Part shown: one piece after another, positions 48,801 through 63,200 of the stretch
Layout: each line of letters starts with the position of its first letter
How positions within the stretch are numbered: the stretch's first letter is position 1
Origin: Apostichopus japonicus
Lineage: Eukaryota > Echinodermata > Holothuroidea > Aspidochirotida > Stichopodidae
Assembly: GCF_037975245.1 (NCBI RefSeq)
Contig: NC_092562.1
Coordinates: forward strand, 18,243,521-18,307,520
Direction of reading: 5' to 3'
DNA length: 64,000 bases
Notes under the pieces: generated by a model
Seen by the model: the letters and a program-made list of their open reading frames with translations, nothing else
Databases searched by the model: none
What the model was told of the DNA's origin: nothing
Made by a program: the position numbers and the translations under genes

Positions 48801-50191
48801 TAGTTATTCCACCTAATATCTCAGTCCATACAGTGGCGCGATGGCTTGGCGCACTGTACGAGCTGATGATCGAGACTCTCTTTTGCATCCGTGGTTCGAA
48901 CCCCGGGTGATGACGTCTTTTAAATCAAGTACCTACACGGGGGGCTGTAAGTATTAGTTAATCCACCTAATATCTCAGTCCATACAGTGGCGCGATGGCT
49001 TCGCGCACTGTACGAGCTGATGATCGAGACTCTCTTTTGCATCCGTGGTTCGAACCCCGGGTGATGACGTCTTTTGCCGATCTTTAACAGCAAGTGCCTA
49101 CACGGGGAGCTGTAAGTATTAGTTAATCCACCTAATATCTCAGTCCATACAGTGGCGCGATGGCTTGGCGCACTGTACGAGCTGATGATCGAGACTCTCT
49201 TTTGCATCCGTGGTTCGAACCCCGGGTGATGACGTCTTTTACAGCAAGTGCCTATATGGGGAGCTGTAAGTATTAGTTAATCCACCTAATATCTCAGTCC
49301 ATACAGTGGCGCGATGGCTTGGCGCACTGTACGAGCTGATGATCGAGACTCTCTTTTGCATCCGTGGTTCGAACCCCGGGTGATGACGTCTTTTGCCGAT
49401 CTTTTACAGCAAGTGCCTACACGGGGAGTTGTAAGTATTAGTTATTCCACCTAATATCTCAGTCCATACAGTGGCGCGATGGCTTGGCGCACTGTACCAG
49501 CTGATGATCGAGACTCTCTTTTGCATCCGTGGTTCGAACCCCGGGTGATGACGTCTTTTGCCGATCTTTTACAGCAAGTGCCTACACGGGGAGCTGTAAG
49601 TATTAGTTAATCCACCTAATATCTCAGTCCATACAGTGGCGCGATGGCTTGGCGCCCTGTACGAGCTGATGATCGAGACTCTCTTTTGCATCCGTGGTTC
49701 GAACCCCGGGTGATGACGTCTTTTGCCGATCTTTTACAGCAAGTGCCTACACGGGGAGCTGTAAGTATTAGTTAATCCACCTAATATCTCAGTCCAAACA
49801 GTGGCGCGATGGCTTGGCGCACTGTACGAGCTGATGATCGAGACTCTCTTTTGCATCCGTGGTTCGAACCCCGGGTGATGACGTCTTTTGCCGATCTTTT
49901 ACAGCAAGTGCCTACACGGGGAGCTGTAAGTATTAGTTAATCCACCTAATATCTTAGTCCATACAGTGGCGCGATTTCTTGGCGCACTGTACGAGCTGAT
50001 GATCGAGACTCTCTTTTGCATCCGTGGTTCGAACCCCGGGTGATGACGTCTTTTACAGCAAGTGCCTACACGGGGAGCTGTAAGTATTAGTTAATCCACC
50101 TAATATCTCAGTCCATACAGTGGCGCGATGGCTTGGCGCACTGTACGAGCTGATGATCGAGACTCTCTTTTGCATCCGTGGTTCGAAACCT
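42834..50191 (+). repeat. Transition into block C
   Basis: L and S monomers only. Block-C alleles appear in turn: TATATGGGG (from about 46074), GGCTCGATGG (about 46131), TACAACAAG (about 45116, 47821), GAGAATCTC (about 45222), GAGTTGTAAG with TTATTCC (about 48789) and TTTTAAATCAAG (about 48918). Private changes include CAGGTGATGACTCC near 46844 and GTAATTATTAG near 47200. No clean tandem higher-order unit was traced here. Confidence 0.7.
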
Positions 50192-51467
50192 GGGTGATGA
50201 CGTCTTTTGCCGATCTTTTACAGCAAGTGCCTACACGGGGAGCTGTAAGTATTAGTTAATCCACCTAATATCTCAGTCCATACAGTGGCTCGATGGCTTG
50301 GCGCACTGTACGAGCTGATGATCGAGACTCTCTTTTGCATCCGTGGTTCGAACCCCGGGTGATGACGTCTTTTACAGCAAGTGCCTACACGGGGAGCTGT
50401 AAGTATTAGTTAATCCACCTAATATCTCAGTCCATACAGTGGCGCGATGGCTTGGCGCACTGTACGAGCTGATGATCGAGACTCTCTTTTGCATCCGTGG
50501 TTCGAACCCCGGGTGATGACGTCTTTTACAGCAAGTGCCTACACGGGGAGCTGTAAGTATTAGTTATTCCACCTAATATCTCAGTCCATACAGTGGCGCG
50601 ATGGCTTGGCGCACTGTACGAGCTGATGATCGAGACTCTCTTTTGCATCCGTGGTTCGAACCCCGGGTGATGACGTCTTTTAAATCAAGTACCTACACGG
50701 GGAGCTGTAAGTATTAGTTAATCCACCTAATATCTCAGTCCATACAGTGGCGCGATGGCTTCGCGCACTGTACGAGCTGATGATCGAGAATCTCTTTTGC
50801 ATCCGTGGTTCGAACCCCGTGTGATGACGTCTTTTGCCGATCTTTAACAGCAAGTGCCTACACGGGGAGCTGTAAGTATTAGTTAATCCACCTAATATCT
50901 CAGTCCATACAGTGGCGCGATGGCTTGGCGCACTGTACGAGCTGATGATCGAGACTCTCTTTTGCATCCGTGGTTCGAACCCCGGGTGATGACGTCTTTT
51001 ACAGCAAGTGCCTATATGGGGAGCTGTAAGTATTAGTTAATCCACCTAATATCTCAGTCCATACAGTGGCGCGATGGCTTGGCGCACTGTACGAGCTGAT
51101 GATCGAGACTCTCTTTTGCATCCGTGGTTCGAACCCCGGGTGATGACGTCTTTTGCCGATCTTTTACAGCAAGTGCCTACACGGGGAGTTGTAAGTATTA
51201 GTTATTCCACCTAATATCTCAGTCCATACAGTGGCGCGATGGCTTGGCGCACTGTACCAGCTGATGATCGAGACTCTCTTTTGCATCCGTGGTTCGAACC
51301 CCGGGTGATGACGTCTTTTGCCGATCTTTTACAGCAAGTGCCTACACGGGGAGCTGTAAGTATTAGTTAATCCACCTAATATCTCAGTCCATACAGTGGC
51401 GCGATGGCTTGGCGCACTGTACGAGCTGATGATCGAGACTCTCTTTTGCATCCGTGGTTCGAAACCT
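50192..51467 (+). repeat. 1276-bp higher-order unit, copy 1
   Basis: Eight monomers (4 L + 4 S). It starts at a GAAACCTGGG allele and carries GGCTCGATGG, TTATTCC, AAATCAAGTACC, CTTCGCGCAC, GAGAATCTC, CCCGTGTG, CTTTAACAGC, TATATGGGG and GTACCAGC. All recur 1276 bp later. Confidence 0.85.
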
Positions 51468-52743
51468 GGGTGATGACGTCTTTTGCCGATCTTTTACAGC
51501 AAGTGCCTACACGGGGAGCTGTAAGTATTAGTTAATCCACCTAATATCTCAGTCCATACAGTGGCTCGATGGCTTGGCGCACTGTACGAGCTGATGATCG
51601 AGACTCTCTTTTGCATCCGTGGTTCGAACCCCGGGTGATGACGTCTTTTACAGCAAGTGCCTACACGGGGAGCTGTAAGTATTAGTTAATCCACCTAATA
51701 TCTCAGTCCATACAGTGGCGCGATGGCTTGGCGCACTGTACGAGCTGATGATCGAGACTCTCTTTTGCATCCGTGGTTCGAACCCCGGGTGATGACGTCT
51801 TTTACAGCAAGTGCCTACACGGGGAGCTGTAAGTATTAGTTATTCCACCTAATATCTCAGTCCATACAGTGGCGCGATGGCTTGGCGCACTGTACGAGCT
51901 GATGATCGAGACTCTCTTTTGCATCCGTGGTTCGAACCCCGGGTGATGACGTCTTTTAAATCAAGTACCTACACGGGGAGCTGTAAGTATTAGTTAATCC
52001 ACCTAATATCTCAGTCCATACAGTGGCGCGATGGCTTCGCGCACTGTACGAGCTGATGATCGAGAATCTCTTTTGCATCCGTGGTTCGAACCCCGTGTGA
52101 TGACGTCTTTTGCCGATCTTTAACAGCAAGTGCCTACACGGGGAGCTGTAAGTATTAGTTAATCCACCTAATATCTCAGTCCATACAGTGGCGCGATGGC
52201 TTGGCGCACTGTACGAGCTGATGATCGAGACTCTCTTTTGCATCCGTGGTTCGAACCCCGGGTGATGACGTCTTTTACAGCAAGTGCCTATATGGGGAGC
52301 TGTAAGTATTAGTTAATCCACCTAATATCTCAGTCCATACAGTGGCGCGATGGCTTGGCGCACTGTACGAGCTGATGATCGAGACTCTCTTTTGCATCCG
52401 TGGTTCGAACCCCGGGTGATGACGTCTTTTGCCGATCTTTTACAGCAAGTGCCTACACGGGGAGTTGTAAGTATTAGTTATTCCACCTAATATCTCAGTC
52501 CATACAGTGGCGCGATGGCTTGGCGCACTGTACCAGCTGATGATCGAGACTCTCTTTTGCATCCGTGGTTCGAACCCCGGGTGATGACGTCTTTTGCCGA
52601 TCTTTTACAGCAAGTGCCTACACGGGGAGCTGTAAGTATTAGTTAATCCACCTAATATCTCAGTCCATACAGTGGCGCGATGGCTTGGCGCACTGTACGA
52701 GCTGATGATCGAGACTCTCTTTTGCATCCGTGGTTCGAACCCC
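51468..52743 (+). repeat. 1276-bp higher-order unit, copy 2
   Basis: Tandem copy of 50192-51467 (GTACC at 51254 and 52530). It ends at 52744, where the CCTGGG allele does not recur. Confidence 0.85.
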
Positions 52744-52897
52744 GGGTGATGACGTCTTTTACAACAAGTGCCTACACGGGGAGCTGTAAGTATTAGTTAA
52801 TCCACCTAATATCTCAGTCCATACAGTGGCGCGATGGCTTGGCGCACTGTACGAGCTGATGATCGAGAATCTCTTTTGCATCCGTGGTTCGAACCCC

Positions 52898-55800
52898 GGG
52901 TTATGACGTCTTTTGCCGATCTTTTACAGCAAGTGCCTACACGGGGAGCTGTAAGTATTAGTTAATCCACCTAATATCTCAGTCCATACAGTGGCGCGAT
53001 GGCTTGGCGCACTGTACGAGCTGATGATCGAGACTCTCTTTTGCATCCGTGGTTCGAACCCCGGGTGATGACGTCTTTTACAGCAAGTGCCTACACGGGG
53101 AGCTGTAAGTATTAGTTAATCCACCTAATATCTCAGTCCATACAGTGGCGCGATGGCTTGGCGCACTGTACGAGCTGATGATCGAGACTCTCTTTTGCAT
53201 CCGTGGTTCGAAACCTGGGTGATGACGTCTTTTGCCGATCTTTTACACCAAGTGCCTACACGGGGAGCTGTAAGTATTAGTTAATCCACCTAATATCTCA
53301 GTCCATACAGTGGCTCGATGGCTTGGCGCACTGTACGAGCTGATGATCGAGACTCTCTTTTGCATCCGTGGTTCGAACCCCGGGTGATGACGTCTTTTAC
53401 AGCAAGTGCCTACACGGGGAGCTGTAAGTATTAGTTAATCCACCTAATATCTCAGTCCATACAGTGGCGCGATGGCTTGGCGCACTGTACGAGCTGATGA
53501 TCGAGACTCTCTTTTGCATCCGTGGTTCGAACCCCGGGTGATGACGTCTTTTACAGCAAGTGCCTACACGGGGAGCTGTAAGTATTAGTTATTCCACCTA
53601 ATATCTCAGTCCATACAGTGGCGCGATGGCTTGGCGCACTGTACGAGCTGATGATCGAGACTCTCTTTTGCATCCGTGGTTCGAACCCCGGGTGATGACG
53701 TCTTTTAAATCAAGTACCTACACGGGGAGCTGTAAGTATTAGTTAATCCACCTAATATCTCAGTCCATACAGTGGCGCGATGGCTTCGCGCACTGTACGA
53801 GCTGATGATCGAGAATCTCTTTTGCATCCGTGGTTCGAACCCCGGGTGATGACGTCTTTTGCCGATCTTTAACAGCAAGTGCCTACACGGGGAGCTGTAA
53901 GTATTAGTTAATCCACCTAATATCTCAGTCCATACAGTGGCGCGATGGCTTGGCGCACTGTACGAGCTGATGATCGAGACTCTCTTTTGCATCCGTGGTT
54001 CGAACCCCGGGTGATGACGTCTTTTACAGCAAGTGCCTATATGGGGAGCTGTAAGTATTAGTTAATCCACCTAATATCTCAGTCCATACAGTGGCGCGAT
54101 GGCTTGGCGCACTGTACGAGCTGATGATCGAGACTCTCTTTTGCATCCGTGGTTCGAACCCCGGGTGATGACGTCTTTTGCCGATCTTTTACAGCAAGTG
54201 CCTACACGGGGAGTTGTAAGTATTAGTTATTCCACCTAATATCTCAGTCCATACAGTGGCGCGATGGCTTGGCGCACTGTACCAGCTGATGATCGAGACT
54301 CTCTTTTGCATCCGTGGTTCGAACCCCGGGTGATGACGTCTTTTGCCGATCTTTTACAGCAAGTGCCTACACGGGGAGCTGTAAGTATTAGTTAATCCAC
54401 CTAATATCTCAGTCCATACAGTGGCGCGATGGCTTGGCGCACTGTACGAGCTGATGATCGAGACTCTCTTTTGCATCCGTGGTTCGAACCCCGGGTGATG
54501 ACGTCTTTTGCCGATCTTTAACAGCAAGTGCCTACACGGGGAGCTGTAAGTATTAGTTAATCCACCTAATATCTCAGTCCATACAGTGGCGCGATGGCTT
54601 GGCGCACTGTACGAGCTGATGATCGAGACTCTCTTTTGCATCCGTGGTTCGAACCCCGGGTGATGACGTCTTTTGCCGATCTTTTACAGCAAGTGCCTAC
54701 ACGGGGAGCTGTAAGTATTAGTTAATCCACCTAATATCTCAGTCCATACAGTGGCGCGATGGCTTGGCGCACTGTACGAGCTGATGATCGAGACTCTCTT
54801 TTGCATCCGTGGTTCGAACCCCGGGTGATGACGTCTTTTACAACAAGTGCCTACACGGGGAGCTGTAAGTATTAGTTAATCCACCTAATATCTCAGTCCA
54901 TACAGTGGCGCGATGGCCTGGCGCACTGTACGAGCTGATGATCGAGAATCTCTTTTGCATCCGTGGTTCGAACCCCGGGTGATGACGTCTTTTGCCGATC
55001 TTTTACAGCAAGTGCCTACACGGGGAGCTGTAAGTATTAGTTAATCCACCTAATATCTTAGTCCATACAGTGGCGCGATGGCTTGGCGCACTGTACGAGC
55101 TGATGATCGAGACTCTCTTTTGCATCCGTGGTTCGAACCCCGGGTGATGACGTCTTTTACAGCAAGTGCCTACACGGGGAGCTGTAAGTATTAGTTAATC
55201 CACCTAATATCTCAGTCCATACAGTGGCGCGATGGCTTGGCGCACTGTACGAGCTGATGATCGAGACTCTCTTTTGCATCCGTGGTTCGAAACCTGGGTG
55301 ATGACGTCTTTTGCCGATCTTTTACAGCAAGTGCCTACACGGGGAGCTGTAAGTATTAGTTAATCCACCTAATATCTCAGTCCATACAGTGGCTCGATGG
55401 CTTGGCGCACTGTACGAGCTGATGATCGAGACTCTCTTTTGCATCCGTGGTTCGAACCCCGGGTGATGACGTCTTTTACAGCAAGTGCCTACACGGGGAG
55501 CTGTAAGTATTAGTTAATCCACCTAATATCTCAGTCCATACAGTGGCGCGATGGCTTGGCGCACTGTACGAGCTGATGATCGAGACTCTCTTTTGCATCC
55601 GTGGTTCGAACCCCGGGTGATGACGTCTTTTACAGCAAGTGCCTACACGGGGAGCTGTAAGTATTAGTTAATCCACCTAATATCTCAGTCCATACAGTGG
55701 CGCGATGGCTTGGCGCACTGTACGAGCTGATGATCGAGACTCTCTTTTGCATCCGTGGTTCGAACCCCGGGTGATGACGTCTTTTGCCGATCTTTTACAG

Positions 55801-56571
55801 CAAGTGCCTACACGGGGAGCTGTAAGTATTAGTTAATCCACCTAATATCTCAGTCCATACAGTGGCGCGATGGCTTGGCGCACTGTACGAGCTGATGATC
55901 GAGACTCTCTTTTGCATCCGTGGTTCGAACCCCGGGTGATGACGTCTTTTGCCGATCTTTTACAGCAAGTGCCTACACGGGGAGCTGTAAGTATTAGTTA
56001 ATCCACCTAATATCTCAGTCCATACAGTGGCGCGATGGCTTGGCGCACTGTACGAGCTGATGATCGAGACTCTCTTTTGCATCCGTGGTTCGAACCCCGG
56101 GTGATGACTTCTTTTACAACAAGTGCCTACACGGGGAGCTGTAAGTATTAGTTAATCCACCTAATATCTCAGTCCATACAGTGGCGCGATGGCTTGGCGC
56201 ACTGTACGAGCTGATGATCGAGAATCTCTTTTGCATCCGTGGTTCGAACCCCGGGTGATGACGTCTTTTGCCGATCTTTTACAGCAAGTGCCTACACGGG
56301 GAGCTGTAAGTATTAGTTAATCCGCCTAATATCTTAGTCCATACAGTGGCGCGATGGCTTGGCGCACTGTACGAGCTGATGATCGAGACTCTCTTTTGCA
56401 TCCGTGGTTCGAACCCCGGGTGATGACGTCTTTTACAGCAAGTGCCTACACGGGGAGCTGTAAGTATTAGTTAATCCACCTAATATCTCAGTCCATACAG
56501 TGGCGCGATGGCTTGGCGCACTGTACGAGCTGATGATCGAGAATCTCTTTTGCATCCGTGGTTCGAACCCC
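52898..56571 (+). repeat. 3674-bp higher-order unit, copy 1
   Basis: Twenty-three monomers (12 L + 11 S), the largest tandem unit traced here. It begins with GGGTTATG and includes ACACCAAG, AAATCAAGTACC (about 53705), TATATGGGG, GTACCAGC, CTTTAACAGC, GATGGCCTGG (about 54913), GACTTCTTTTAC (56107) and TCCGCC. Within it the GAAACCTGGG alleles are 2079 bp apart, and the next is 1595 bp further on in copy 2. Confidence 0.85.
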
Positions 56572-59500
56572 GGGTTATGACGTCTTTTGCCGATCTTTTA
56601 CAGCAAGTGCCTACACGGGGAGCTGTAAGTATTAGTTAATCCACCTAATATCTCAGTCCATACAGTGGCGCGATGGCTTGGCGCACTGTACGAGCTGATG
56701 ATCGAGACTCTCTTTTGCATCCGTGGTTCGAACCCCGGGTGATGACGTCTTTTACAGCAAGTGCCTACACGGGGAGCTGTAAGTATTAGTTAATCCACCT
56801 AATATCTCAGTCCATACAGTGGCGCGATGGCTTGGCGCACTGTACGAGCTGATGATCGAGACTCTCTTTTGCATCCGTGGTTCGAAACCTGGGTGATGAC
56901 GTCTTTTGCCGATCTTTTACACCAAGTGCCTACACGGGGAGCTGTAAGTATTAGTTAATCCACCTAATATCTCAGTCCATACAGTGGCTCGATGGCTTGG
57001 CGCACTGTACGAGCTGATGATCGAGACTCTCTTTTGCATCCGTGGTTCGAACCCCGGGTGATGACGTCTTTTACAGCAAGTGCCTACACGGGGAGCTGTA
57101 AGTATTAGTTAATCCACCTAATATCTCAGTCCATACAGTGGCGCGATGGCTTGGCGCACTGTACGAGCTGATGATCGAGACTCTCTTTTGCATCCGTGGT
57201 TCGAACCCCGGGTGATGACGTCTTTTACAGCAAGTGCCTACACGGGGAGCTGTAAGTATTAGTTATTCCACCTAATATCTCAGTCCATACAGTGGCGCGA
57301 TGGCTTGGCGCACTGTACGAGCTGATGATCGAGACTCTCTTTTGCATCCGTGGTTCGAACCCCGGGTGATGACGTCTTTTAAATCAAGTACCTACACGGG
57401 GAGCTGTAAGTATTAGTTAATCCACCTAATATCTCAGTCCATACAGTGGCGCGATGGCTTCGCGCACTGTACGAGCTGATGATCGAGAATCTCTTTTGCA
57501 TCCGTGGTTCGAACCCCGGGTGATGACGTCTTTTGCCGATCTTTAACAGCAAGTGCCTACACGGGGAGCTGTAAGTATTAGTTAATCCACCTAATATCTC
57601 AGTCCATACAGTGGCGCGATGGCTTGGCGCACTGTACGAGCTGATGATCGAGACTCTCTTTTGCATCCGTGGTTCGAACCCCGGGTGATGACGTCTTTTA
57701 CAGCAAGTGCCTATATGGGGAGCTGTAAGTATTAGTTAATCCACCTAATATCTCAGTCCATACAGTGGCGCGATGGCTTGGCGCACTGTACGAGCTGATG
57801 ATCGAGACTCTCTTTTGCATCCGTGGTTCGAACCCCGGGTGATGACGTCTTTTGCCGATCTTTTACAGCAAGTGCCTACACGGGGAGTTGTAAGTATTAG
57901 TTATTCCACCTAATATCTCAGTCCATACAGTGGCGCGATGGCTTGGCGCACTGTACCAGCTGATGATCGAGACTCTCTTTTGCATCCGTGGTTCGAACCC
58001 CGGGTGATGACGTCTTTTGCCGATCTTTTACAGCAAGTGCCTACACGGGGAGCTGTAAGTATTAGTTAATCCACCTAATATCTCAGTCCATACAGTGGCG
58101 CGATGGCTTGGCGCACTGTACGAGCTGATGATCGAGACTCTCTTTTGCATCCGTGGTTCGAACCCCGGGTGATGACGTCTTTTGCCGATCTTTAACAGCA
58201 AGTGCCTACACGGGGAGCTGTAAGTATTAGTTAATCCACCTAATATCTCAGTCCATACAGTGGCGCGATGGCTTGGCGCACTGTACGAGCTGATGATCGA
58301 GACTCTCTTTTGCATCCGTGGTTCGAACCCCGGGTGATGACGTCTTTTGCCGATCTTTTACAGCAAGTGCCTACACGGGGAGCTGTAAGTATTAGTTAAT
58401 CCACCTAATATCTCAGTCCATACAGTGGCGCGATGGCTTGGCGCACTGTACGAGCTGATGATCGAGACTCTCTTTTGCATCCGTGGTTCGAACCCCGGGT
58501 GATGACGTCTTTTACAACAAGTGCCTACACGGGGAGCTGTAAGTATTAGTTAATCCACCTAATATCTCAGTCCATACAGTGGCGCGATGGCCTGGCGCAC
58601 TGTACGAGCTGATGATCGAGAATCTCTTTTGCATCCGTGGTTCGAACCCCGGGTGATGACGTCTTTTGCCGATCTTTTACAGCAAGTGCCTACACGGGGA
58701 GCTGTAAGTATTAGTTAATCCACCTAATATCTTAGTCCATACAGTGGCGCGATGGCTTGGCGCACTGTACGAGCTGATGATCGAGACTCTCTTTTGCATC
58801 CGTGGTTCGAACCCCGGGTGATGACGTCTTTTACAGCAAGTGCCTACACGGGGAGCTGTAAGTATTAGTTAATCCACCTAATATCTCAGTCCATACAGTG
58901 GCGCGATGGCTTGGCGCACTGTACGAGCTGATGATCGAGACTCTCTTTTGCATCCGTGGTTCGAAACCTGGGTGATGACGTCTTTTGCCGATCTTTTACA
59001 GCAAGTGCCTACACGGGGAGCTGTAAGTATTAGTTAATCCACCTAATATCTCAGTCCATACAGTGGCTCGATGGCTTGGCGCACTGTACGAGCTGATGAT
59101 CGAGACTCTCTTTTGCATCCGTGGTTCGAACCCCGGGTGATGACGTCTTTTACAGCAAGTGCCTACACGGGGAGCTGTAAGTATTAGTTAATCCACCTAA
59201 TATCTCAGTCCATACAGTGGCGCGATGGCTTGGCGCACTGTACGAGCTGATGATCGAGACTCTCTTTTGCATCCGTGGTTCGAACCCCGGGTGATGACGT
59301 CTTTTACAGCAAGTGCCTACACGGGGAGCTGTAAGTATTAGTTAATCCACCTAATATCTCAGTCCATACAGTGGCGCGATGGCTTGGCGCACTGTACGAG
59401 CTGATGATCGAGACTCTCTTTTGCATCCGTGGTTCGAACCCCGGGTGATGACGTCTTTTGCCGATCTTTTACAGCAAGTGCCTACACGGGGAGCTGTAAG

Positions 59501-60245
59501 TATTAGTTAATCCACCTAATATCTCAGTCCATACAGTGGCGCGATGGCTTGGCGCACTGTACGAGCTGATGATCGAGACTCTCTTTTGCATCCGTGGTTC
59601 GAACCCCGGGTGATGACGTCTTTTGCCGATCTTTTACAGCAAGTGCCTACACGGGGAGCTGTAAGTATTAGTTAATCCACCTAATATCTCAGTCCATACA
59701 GTGGCGCGATGGCTTGGCGCACTGTACGAGCTGATGATCGAGACTCTCTTTTGCATCCGTGGTTCGAACCCCGGGTGATGACTTCTTTTACAACAAGTGC
59801 CTACACGGGGAGCTGTAAGTATTAGTTAATCCACCTAATATCTCAGTCCATACAGTGGCGCGATGGCTTGGCGCACTGTACGAGCTGATGATCGAGAATC
59901 TCTTTTGCATCCGTGGTTCGAACCCCGGGTGATGACGTCTTTTGCCGATCTTTTACAGCAAGTGCCTACACGGGGAGCTGTAAGTATTAGTTAATCCGCC
60001 TAATATCTTAGTCCATACAGTGGCGCGATGGCTTGGCGCACTGTACGAGCTGATGATCGAGACTCTCTTTTGCATCCGTGGTTCGAACCCCGGGTGATGA
60101 CGTCTTTTACAGCAAGTGCCTACACGGGGAGCTGTAAGTATTAGTTAATCCACCTAATATCTCAGTCCATACAGTGGCGCGATGGCTTGGCGCACTGTAC
60201 GAGCTGATGATCGAGACTCTCTTTTGCATCCGTGGTTCGAACCCC
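56572..60245 (+). repeat. 3674-bp higher-order unit, copy 2
   Basis: Nearly identical tandem copy: TTATGACG at 52901 and 56575, and the GTGATGACTTC allele at 56101 and 59775. TTATTCC near 53590 recurs near 57260. The last S monomer has GAGACTCTC where copy 1 has GAGAATCTC. Confidence 0.85.
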
Positions 60246-63200
60246 GGGTGATGACGTCTTTTGCCGATCTTTTACAGCAAGTGCCTACACGGGGAGCTGT
60301 AAGTATTAGTTAATCCACCTAATATCTCAGTCCATACAGTGGCGCGATGGCTTGGCGCACTGTACGAGCTGATGATCGAGACTCTCTTTTGCATCCGTGG
60401 TTCGAACCCCGGGTGATGACGTCTTTTACAGCAAGTGCCTATATGGGGAGCTGTAAGTATTAGTTAATCCACCTAATATCTCAGTCCATACAGTGGCGCG
60501 ATGGCTTGGCGCACTGTACGAGCTGATGATCGAGACTCTCTTTTGCATCCGTGGTTCGAACCCCGGGTGATGACGTCTTTTGCCGATCTTTTACAGCAAG
60601 TGCCTACACGGGGAGTTGTAAGTATTAGTTATTCCACCTAATATCTCAGTCCATACAGTGGCGCGATGGCTTGGCGCACTGTACGAGCTGATGATCGAGA
60701 CTCTCTTTTGCATCCGTGGTTCGAACCCCGGGTGATGACGTCTTTTAAATCAAGTACCTACACGGGGAGCTGTAAGTATTAGTTAATCCACCTAATATCT
60801 CAGTCCATACAGTGGCGCGATGGCTTCGCGCACTGTACGAGCTGATGATCGAGACTCTCTTTTGCATCCGTGGTTCGAACCCCGGGTGATGACGTCTTTT
60901 GCCGATCTTTAACAGCAAGTGCCTACACGGGGAGCTGTAAGTATTAGTTAATCCACCTAATATCTCAGTCCATACAGTGGCGCGATGGCTTGGCGCACTG
61001 TACGAGCTGATGATCGAGACTCTCTTTTGCATCCGTGGTTCGAACCCCGGGTGATGACGTCTTTTACAGCAAGTGCCTATATGGGGAGCTGTAAGTATTA
61101 GTTAATCCACCTAATATCTCAGTCCATACAGTGGCGCGATGGCTTGGCGCACTGTACGAGCTGATGATCGAGACTGTCTTTTGCATCCGTGGTTCGAACC
61201 CCGGGTGATGACGTCTTTTGCCGATCTTTAACAGCAAGTGCCTACACGGGGAGCTGTAAGTATTAGTTAATCCACCTAATATCTCAGTCCATACAGTGGC
61301 GCGATGGCTTGGCGCACTGTACGAGCTGATGATCGAGACTCTCTTTTGCATCCGTGGTTCGAACCCCGGGTGATGACGTCTTTTGCCGATCTTTTACAGC
61401 AAGTGCCTACACGGGGAGTTGTAAGTATTAGTTATTCCACCTAATATCTCAGTCCATACAGTGGCGCGATGGCTTGGCGCACTGTACCAGCTGATGATCG
61501 AGACTCTCTTTTGCATCCGTGGTTCGAACCCCGGGTGATGACGTCTTTTGCCGATCTTTTACAGCAAGTGCCTACACGGGGAGCTGTAAGTATTAGTTAA
61601 TCCACCTAATATCTCAGTCCATACAGTGGCGCGATGGCTTGGCGCACTGTACGAGCTGATGATCGAGACTCTCTTTTGCATCCGTGGTTCGAACCCCGGG
61701 TGATGACGTCTTTTGCCGATCTTTTACAGCAAGTGCCTACACGGGGAGCTGTAAGTATTAGTTAATCCACCTAATATCTCAGTCCATACAGTGGCGCGAT
61801 GGCTTGGCGCACTGTACGAGCTGATGATGGAGACTCTCTTTTGCATCCGTGGTTCGAACCCCGGGTGATGACGTCTTTTGCCGATCTTTTACAGCAAGTG
61901 CCTACACGGGGAGCTGTAAGTATTAGTTAATCCACCTAATATCTCAGTCCATACAGTGGCGCGATGGCTTGGCGCACTGTACGAGCTGATGATCGAGACT
62001 CTCTTTGCATCCGTGGTTCGAACCCCGGGTGATGACGCCTTTTACAACAAGTGCCTACACGGGGAGCTGTAAGTATTAGTTAATCCACCTAATATCTCAG
62101 TCCATACAGTGGCGCGATGGCTTGGCGCACTGTACGAGCTGATGATCGAGAATCTCTTTTGCATCCGTGGTTCGAACCCCGGGTGATGACGTCTTTTGCC
62201 GATCTTTTACAGCAAGTGCCTACACGGGGAGCTGTAAGTATTAGTTAATCCACCTAATATCTTTGTCCATACAGTGGCGCGATGGCTTGGCGCACTGTAC
62301 GAGCTGATGATCGAGACTCTCTTTTGCATCCGTGGTTCGAACCCCGGGTGATGACGTCTTTTACAGCAAGTGCCTACACGGGGAGCTGTAAGTATTAGTT
62401 AATCCACCTAATATCTCAGTCCATACAGTGGCGCGATGGCTTGGCGCACTGTACAAGCTGATGATCGAGACTCTCTTTTGCATCCGTGGTTCGAACCCCA
62501 GGTGATGACGCCTTTTGCCGATCTTTTACAGCAAGTGCCTACACGGGGAGCTGTAAGTATTAGTTAATCCACCTAATATCTTTGTCCATACAGTGGCGCG
62601 ATGGCTTGGCGCACTGTACGAGCTGATGATCGAGACTCTCTTTTGCATCCGTGGTTCGAACCCCGGGTGATGACGTCTTTTACAGCAAGTGCCTACACGG
62701 GGAGCTGTAAGTATTAGTTAATCCACCTAATATCTCAGTCCATACAGTGGCGCGATGGCTTGGCGCACTGTACGAGCTGATGATCGAGACTCTCTTTTGC
62801 ATCCGTGGTTCGAACCCCGGGTGATGACGTCTTTTACAGCAAGTGCCTACACGGGGAGCTGTAAGTATTAGTTAATCCACCTAATATCTCAGTCCATACA
62901 GTGGCGCGATGGCTTGGCGCACTGTACGAGCTGATGATCGAGACTCTCTTTTGCATCCGTGGTTCGAACCCCGGGTGATGACGTCTTTTAAATCAAGTAC
63001 CTACACGGGGAGCTGTAAGTATTAGTTAATCCACCTAAAATCTCAGTCCATACAGTGGCGCGATGGCTTCGCGCACTGTACGAGCTGATGATCGAGACTC
63101 TCTTTTGCATCCGTGGTTCGAACCCCGGGTGATGACGTCTTTTGCCGATCTTTAACAGCAAGTGCCTACACGGGGAGCTGTAAGTATTAGTTAATCCACC

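Noticed and set aside
48920-49207. Minus-strand 95-codon open frames in block C (also 50680, 51956, 53705, 54354, 57379, 58028, 60745, 61064, 62988)
   Set aside because: They exist only because the CTTTAACAG allele removes the usual reverse-strand stop, so two 55-codon monomer frames fuse into a repeated peptide. Copies track the satellite units rather than any coding constraint.
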